This document shows, one piece after another, positions 57,635-64,000 of a DNA stretch of 64,000 nt. A program made the position numbers and the translations under genes. The stretch comes from Pyrenopolyporus hunteri (Eukaryota; Ascomycota; Sordariomycetes; Xylariales; Hypoxylaceae), in assembly GCA_902806595.1 (NCBI GenBank), contig CADCXC010000014.1:62001-126000 (forward strand), written 5' to 3'. The notes below the pieces were generated by a model. That model was not told the DNA's origin. It did not search any database and was given only the letters and a program-made list of their open reading frames with translations. Position 1 is the stretch's first letter, and each line of letters opens with the position of its first letter.

Positions 57635-59875
57635 CTTAGTATCGAAAGTTTCAACGAGAAGCTTCTAACCTGGGGAAAAGATGTACCATCCCTACCTAGA
57701 TGTAGGTATGTAAATGTGTGCCTTACTGGTACGAGTGTCGTTGGTAGCTAGATAACCTACTCACCCGGGTAGCTACCTCACGGGTCTACCTAGCCTGATC
57801 TAGTGTACTCGAGGTACCTTACCTACATATAATATACTATACTCGAATGTGACAACATGCCTTCAAGGGAATCACCAGGTAGACTCAACTCAACATTAAA
57901 ACAACACCGGAATAGGTAATCTTAACGCGGGGGGTATAATAATACCCACGAAGGCTGCCTCTAACTCTTCGATTTTACAAAGCCTTGGATACGGTGCGCA
58001 ATGCTATTGTCTATGTAGGTACTTCTCTTTTCTTTTCTTTCTATTATTTTCCTAATGTACGACCTGTAGTCGCATTGTCGTTGCCAAATTCATGCGCACG
58101 GAGATTTAATCGGTGGGGCGGAGGGGTTAAAGGAGTTCTGGGTACCAAAGAATGGCCCCACGGTAGCTTCTAAACCTACTGCGTACCTAGCAGCCTAGGC
58201 GAATATGGGTGTGTATGACCATCGGATATCTACCTACTTAGGTACCATATATGCGGCTAGGCCTATTACTTACATATACATATGTAGGTACTGTGAAATC
58301 TTACATGAGATGCCGCCCATATGTGCAGGTACCTAGGAATGTATGCAAGGAGATGTACATGTATATACTCAGGCAGGTTAACAGTGGTCCGATACACAAT
58401 AACGATGTGACTATAATAGTCCCTATCAGAGAAAAAAAGTCCCCCGACGTTCTATCTAATCCTAGGTAGAGTATAGAGTATGCGCCTCAGTGGTTGTACC
58501 CATACATCAATATAGTATCCATCTATACATACCTAGGTAGGTACCTAGGCACTTATACCCAGGTACATATGTGTGTATATCACATTTGTGGGTAGCGCTT
58601 TGTGTTTTCCCCGGTAAGGTACGATACCAAGGTATGTTTCAGTCCTATGCAATTCCACCTGTTTCAAATGAAATAAGAGGGTTGTATCCTCACAGTTCGA
58701 ACACGGTGAAGGCCTTACATGCCTTAAAGTCTCTGCCTGCTTGATGTTTCCCTGTGTCCTGTTTGCAGCTTAGTTGTCCTAACTTTTGCTCCCCGCATTC
58801 TTGCTAGTGCGGAGAGACGGAAGTCGTTCTCAAAAAGCTTTGTCCATACCAAGGATATTAGTCAGCTAACATTTGACCCGAGCCTTGTGCATGCGGGTTG
58901 GCAATTCTACACATTACATAGGGGTAGATAAGCCTGCTTTTCGGCACGCCAGGTAGCTGTTCTTGATATGGGCAAACTTTTTATTTATTTATTAATCTTT
59001 TAGAAAAAAAGCGACCCCCGTACTCGAACGGTGTGTAGGCCTTCAATCTATATTCTACATTTCCCTTTCCTTCTTTTAACGCAGATAGGCGTCTTTCGAG
59101 TAATGCTTCGTTGCTGTACCTATGCACTAGCCGGAATGTGGTTGGTTTTTTTGTACATAGGTACCGTTGTTCGAGCCGCCGTGTCGCGGGAAAGGGAGTG
59201 GGTACTCTAGTGTTGAAACTGATAAGGATGAATCCTAAAGTTACGTACACACCTAGGTACGTACCTGGTATTAATCCTTAGAAGATACCTAGGTAGGTAG
59301 GTATATAGTAGCTGTCTAGGTACATAGTATATATGTGTATAGTAGGCACCTACATAGGTACATGTATGTTTTACTGAAGTTACCGTATACCCGTTGTGTG
59401 GCGAAGTAAAACGCCTCAGGAGCCTATGTATATACTACCTACTATATAGGTGGTATGTACCTATCTAGGTGCACAATTGGTCGGTGTTAAGGGATCATGG
59501 CTGACCCACTTGGCGTCCCAAGAACCAATGTTCAACGTTCTTACCTCATACGTATGTACATACAGACGTACCTTTGCCTTCGATAGGTGGTAGCTTCGAC
59601 GTGGATCCCTGAAATGTCCGCGCGGCGCATCTGGAAAAGCTGAGACTCAACTTTGTATTGTACCAGACACCCCGACGAACTGATGACACCTAACGCAGTG
59701 ATCAGTATCTGGCGTCAACACATTTCCTGCTGAGAAGATACTAATCCGCCATTTGTCTATCCAGGAAACCAAACCCAAAATTTCTTGCATCATATCACTA
59801 TTCTTAGTACCCCTCGCTCTTCTTCTGTAACAATCAAAGTTACCTGCGTCCTGATTCCTTCATTTAAGGCCTTCG

Positions 59876-59930
59876 ACCCTCGCCTTCGCCCTCGCCCTCG
59901 CCCTCGCCCTCGTCCTCGCCCGCGCCCACT
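59876..59930 (+). repeat. CTCGCC hexamer array in the VPS10 leader
   Basis: About eight CCCTCG-type hexamers with small changes, 80-135 bp before the VPS10 start codon. Confidence 0.8.
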
Positions 59931-60010
59931 ATCCCCCTGACCATACTCTCCTCGCGCAGAGGCGGATAGCTTGTCATGATCTCCTCGTGACGTCTTTGAA
60001 TAACGCAACC

Positions 60011-63000
60011 ATGTGGGCCAGGGGAGCTTCGGGGACGGCTGGCTCGTTATGGTCGGCTGTCCTCCTTCTGACGACCCTTTTATGGACGGCCTCGACTGCT
60101 CACGCCGAGGACGGTCCGACTATCGTCGTCAATCCATTCGAAGATCTTCCGACCAACCTACACTACTTCAAGGACTCTAATGTTGTTTTATTCCAAGAAA
60201 CATTCGGGCGCACTGTCTGGCGATCAACCGATGGAGGTACGTCTTGGTCGAAAGCAGAAGGAATCGAGCACGACAAGGTGGCCGCCCTGGTTATGCATGA
60301 ATACGATCCGAACCGCGCTTATGTCCTGACCCGTGGCAACCTCCACTGGAAGACGCATGACCAGGGGAAGACATGGCAGACCTTTTTCACTGACGCATAC
60401 CTGAGCACTTCTTCCGACGCTGTTGCGAACCGGTGGATGAGCTTTCACGCCGACGATCCGGACAAGATCTTATTTACCGGCATGGAGTGCCAGATTTTCT
60501 GCGAAGACCTTGTAATGTATACCACAGATGGGTTCGAAGACGACGCCAAATTCTTGCGAGGTCACACTCAAGGCTGTTGGTGGGCTAAGTCATCCCCCCT
60601 CTTCACCACCGGCCAAGATGATCTGGATAAGCAGAGGATACTATGCATCGTCAGAGGCGGCATGTTCTCTCCTCAGGATGATAATCGTCTCTTGATCTCT
60701 GATAATTACTTCAGTGCCACCGGAGACGACGGAGTCATCCAAGAATTCGAACCAAATCTGACCGGCGATCATCCCGTACGAGGAATCGTAAACGTGAAGC
60801 AGGTTAAGAAGTTCCTTCTGGTGGCCGCCGGCTCGCGCCAAACGGCTGAGATGGCTTTGTTCGTGACTGGCGATACTCTGAAATGGCACCGCGCCATTTT
60901 CCCTCACGACCGACCTCTCCTCGAAACCTCATACACCTTATTGGAAAGTACGAATTATAGCATTCAGATCGACGTGAAAACAAGTAGACGGTTGTCAAAC
61001 CCGATGGGCACATTGCTGACCAGCAATTCAAATGGAACATATTTTACCCGAAATGTCGATCACACGAACCGCAACCTGAACTCTTACGTCGACTTTGAAA
61101 AAGTCTCGGGCATCCAAGGCATTTTTCTAGTTAATCAAGTGCAGAACTGGAAAGAGGTAGAGGAGGGCGTAGAGCAAAAAAAGCTTGAAACTAAGATCAC
61201 ATTCGACGATGGTAGGAGCCTCGAGGGGATCAAGGCGGGCGATGAGCCGATTCATCTCCATTCCGTTACGGAGATAAATAACGTTGGCCCCATTTTTTCA
61301 AGCCCGGCACCCGGTCTCGTAATGGGTAATGGCAACCGTGGGGAACACCTCAAGGACTACTGGGAGTCAAACCTATACATCTCGGACGACGCTGGAAGAA
61401 CGTGGACCGAAGGCCCCAAGGGTCCACATATGTACGAATTCGGTGACCAGGGTTCTATCCTCGTCGCCGTCAGAGATAGCAAGGAGGCTGACGTGGATGA
61501 GATCAAGTACTCCCTAGACCACGGCAAGACCTGGGTGGCTGCCAAGCTTCCAGACGGATTAAGCATTTCTCCTTGGATGCTAACGACCACCGAAGACTCG
61601 ACCAGCCTGAAGTTTCTGCTCACTGCTCGGAAAGGGTCGCGGGAATCGCCGAGTGGGTTCTATGTTATCTCAATCGACTTTGAAGGCTTACATGAGAATA
61701 CCTGTACAGAGAGTGATATGGAAGACTGGTATGCGCGTGTGGACGACGACGGCAAACCAAGTTGTGTCATGGGCCATACCCAGAAGTACCACAGGCGAAA
61801 GAAGGACGCAAAGTGCTTCATCAAGAAAGAGTTCCAGGACCCAATTCCGGAGTCCACTCCGTGTGATTGTGGAGACGCTGATTTTGAGTGTGACTTCAAT
61901 TTCGTACGGGACGGCGACGATTGCAAACCCGCTGCCCCAATCATCCCCCCCGAGGGTGCTTGCAGGACGGACGATCCGAACGAAACATTTAAAGGATCTT
62001 CCGGCTGGCGCCTCATTCCTGGTAACGTATGCAAGCGTACTGGGGGTGACCAGAAGGATAAACAAAAAGAGTGGAAGTGCTCAGATGCTAAGGGCTCTCC
62101 GAACACGCCCGGGAATAATGAAATCGAGCATACTCTAACGCCCTTCGATGGCGATTTTGATCGGTTAGAAAAGCACTACCTTGAGCGGGGTGAATTAAAT
62201 AGCCAGGACGACGAGACGATAATCGCTAGACCATATAGGGCTCTAACTCAAGAGGCAGGCGACATTTTCATAACTCATGACCATGGTAAGAATTGGACAA
62301 AAGCCAAGCTGCCTGAGAATAAGGGTGTCTACGCTATCGCGACTCATCCATACGTCAAGGATATGGCCTTCTTCTTGACACGGGAAAACAAGGTCATCTA
62401 CACCGTTGATCGAGGCCGCAACTTCGACTACTTCGTACCGCGAGATCCGCCAGATCTTTCTCTAAACAGGCTACCCCTTTCCTTCCACCCAGATCGTAGA
62501 GACTGGCTCATATGGCACGGAAAGAAGTGCAACGGCAACAATTGTTACCTCGAAGCCTCCCTTTCCATGGACCGCGGCGACAATTGGGAGACGATCAGAC
62601 GGCATGTGGAAAAGTGCGAGTTCACGGGTTCGTCCGCGTATAAGTTTCGCAATATGACACAAATAATCTGTCTCGCGAAGACGCGCGAGGACAACGAAAG
62701 AGACAATCCCCTCCAGCTCTTGTATAGCGATGAGTTCCCGAAGTACAAATTGAACGTGGCGTTAGACAATGTCATCAATTTCGCGACTATGGCTGAGTTC
62801 ATCATGGTCGCCACGGAAAATAAGACGGAGAAGGCGGAGAATACGCTCAACGCTCTTGCTAGCTTGAACGGACGGGATTATGTACCCGCCCATTTCCCGT
62901 ACAATTTCGAGGTGCCGCATACAAATGGATATACCGTTCTAGAAAGCTCAACCCATGCGGTGAACTTGTTCGTCGCAACTGAACAAGAGAAAAATCGCTG

Positions 63001-64000
63001 CGTCGGGTCGATCCTCAAGAGCAACTCTAATGGCACGTCTTATGTCCTAAGCGCCCCAGGCGTCAACTGCGATGACGAACTTCACGTGGACTTCGAGAAA
63101 ATGCAGGGTTTGGAAGGCGTCGTGCTAGTCAATACGGTCCAGAATCGGGACAGCGGCTCGGAGCCGAAGAGGCTTCAGACGCGGATCAGCCACAACGACG
63201 GCGCCGAGTGGGGTTTCTTGCCGCCACCCAAGCGGGATTCCGAAGATAACGAGTTCAGCTGCTATAGTCAAAGCGGCGACGAGTCATGCGCTCTCCATAT
63301 ACACGGCTATACCGAACGAGCGGACCGCGGGAAGACGTATTCGTCAGAGTCGGCGGTTGGCATCATGTTCGGTGTTGGCAACGTTGGCCCTGTCCTCGGA
63401 GATGTCAAAGATGCCGATACATTCATGACAACCGACGCCGGACTAAGCTGGAAAATGGCGAAGAAAGGCACCTGGACATGGTCTTTTGGTGACCAAGGAT
63501 CTATCGTGGTTCTTGCGCAGAGAAACACGCGGACGAAGTCCGTGTCTTATTCCCTTGATAGGGGCGATACGTGGAAAGAATATCCTTTCTCTGAAGACGA
63601 AGTCGTGATCACTGATATCACGACTCTTCGGTCAGGCTCGTCCAGGAATTTTCTACTGTGGGGCCTTCAAGGGAACAAGCTCTTCACTGTGAACTTGGAC
63701 TTCTCGGGTTTGACGAGCGGGCCATGCAAAGACGACGAGGATCGAGAAAAGTCGGACTACGAATTATGGTCACCAGCGCATCCTCTGCAACCAAACAACT
63801 GTCTATTTGGCCATAAAAATTACTACCTACGTAAAAAAAAGGATAGGAATTGTTACAACGACTATAAGCTCCAGCGCCTATATAGCGTTGAGAACTGCGA
63901 ATGCACTCGAAGTGACTTTGAATGGTACGTACGGAAGCGAGGGCTACCCATGCACGACCTAGTCGTCAGATGCTAATCCTATTGTCGCAGCGATTACAAC
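60011..64000 (+). CDS. VPS10: vacuolar protein sorting receptor VPS10 (sortilin family), partial
   Basis: Type I receptor that carries carboxypeptidase Y-type cargo from the late Golgi to the endosome. Exon 1 is 60011..63924 and exon 2 starts at 63991 and runs out of the window. The frame is open from 59987 but the first Met is at 60011 (MWARGASGTAG). A signal peptide with core SAVLLLTTLLWTASTAHA covers residues about 15-36. The first Vps10 propeller follows with Asp-box motifs such as WRSTDGGTSW, WKTHDQGKTW, YISDDAGRTW and YSLDHGKTW. Its Cys-rich 10CC module runs from CTESDMEDW to DADFECDFN. A second propeller repeats the pattern (YTVDRGRNF, LSMDRGDNWE, MTTDAGLSW, YSLDRGDTW) and ends with CNCECTRSDFE-like Cys residues. 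The splice at 63924/63991 gives DFECDYN, matching the first module. The membrane span and tail lie beyond the window. Confidence 0.93.

Larger units (their letters stand above)
56993..60010. other. 3.0-kb intergenic region, the longest in the window
   Basis: NTF2-like gene promoter, a 23-T run at 57435-57457, TACCTA/TAGGTA arrays from 57580 to 57850, 58225-58590 and 59255-59470, and the VPS10 leader. A minus-strand frame at 58981-59250 (89 codons) has no family resemblance. The stretch 58600-58980 has no motif that I recognise. No gene is supported. Confidence 0.6.

Noticed and set aside
58981..59250. 89-codon minus-strand frame in the VPS10 upstream spacer
   Set aside because: No recognised family, no splice continuity and TACCTA motifs at its edges; a chance frame is likelier.
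1..64000. Secondary-metabolite or other dedicated gene cluster
   Set aside because: No polyketide synthase, peptide synthetase, terpene cyclase, cytochrome P450 or cluster regulator is present; the genes are unrelated housekeeping genes.

Overview
The window is nuclear DNA of a filamentous ascomycete (Pezizomycotina, most likely a sordariomycete). The evidence is short spliceosomal introns of about 50-140 bp with GTNNGT donors and CTAAC-like branch sites, long TACCTA/TAGGTA-studded intergenic regions, one AT-saturated terminal-inverted-repeat element that looks RIP-mutated, and a gene set that matches fungal one-copy cellular genes. No rRNA, CRISPR or convincing tRNA is visible. The species cannot be named from the sequence.

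Layout, left to right: 3' end of an alkaline ceramidase gene (1-521, +); prefoldin subunit 1 (1253-1761, +); an Arg/Glu-rich coiled-coil protein (3407-4981, +); the SLC25A38/Hem25-type mitochondrial carrier (5262-6335, -); COG8/Dor1 (7018-8352, -); a TLC-domain membrane protein (9698-10824, +); SLA1 (11856-15574, -); AMP deaminase (16923-20388, -); an AT-rich element with 37-bp inverted ends (21324-22217); a YEA4-like nucleotide-sugar transporter (22678-24192, -); CDC55, the PP2A B subunit (25955-27936, -); an unknown 320-aa protein with a myristoylation-like N-terminus (30134-31096, +); DNM1 (32326-34933, +); RNA1/RanGAP (35691-37037, -); a 1542-aa F-box and Cys/His-cluster protein (38074-42815, +); an unknown 398-aa protein (43333-44529, -); ARC40 (44791-46015, -); a U1A/U2B''-like RRM protein (46607-47372, +); ATG10 (47432-48339, -); a GH47 alpha-1,2-mannosidase (49303-51577, +); an amino acid permease (52487-54559, +); an NTF2-like protein with repeated aromatic/acidic motifs (55283-56992, -); and a VPS10 receptor cut by the window edge (60011 to end, +).

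There is no operon-like logic. The genes are housekeeping genes in no functional order, although several belong to membrane traffic and actin (COG8, SLA1, ARC40, VPS10, ATG10, DNM1, GH47). Gene models were built by hand from reading frame, splice sites and family continuity across junctions; several contain very small exons (7, 15, 17, 24 and 26 nt). The least ordinary parts are the inverted-repeat element, the pervasive TACCTAGGTA sequence outside genes, the microexons, and four proteins of unknown or poorly defined function.
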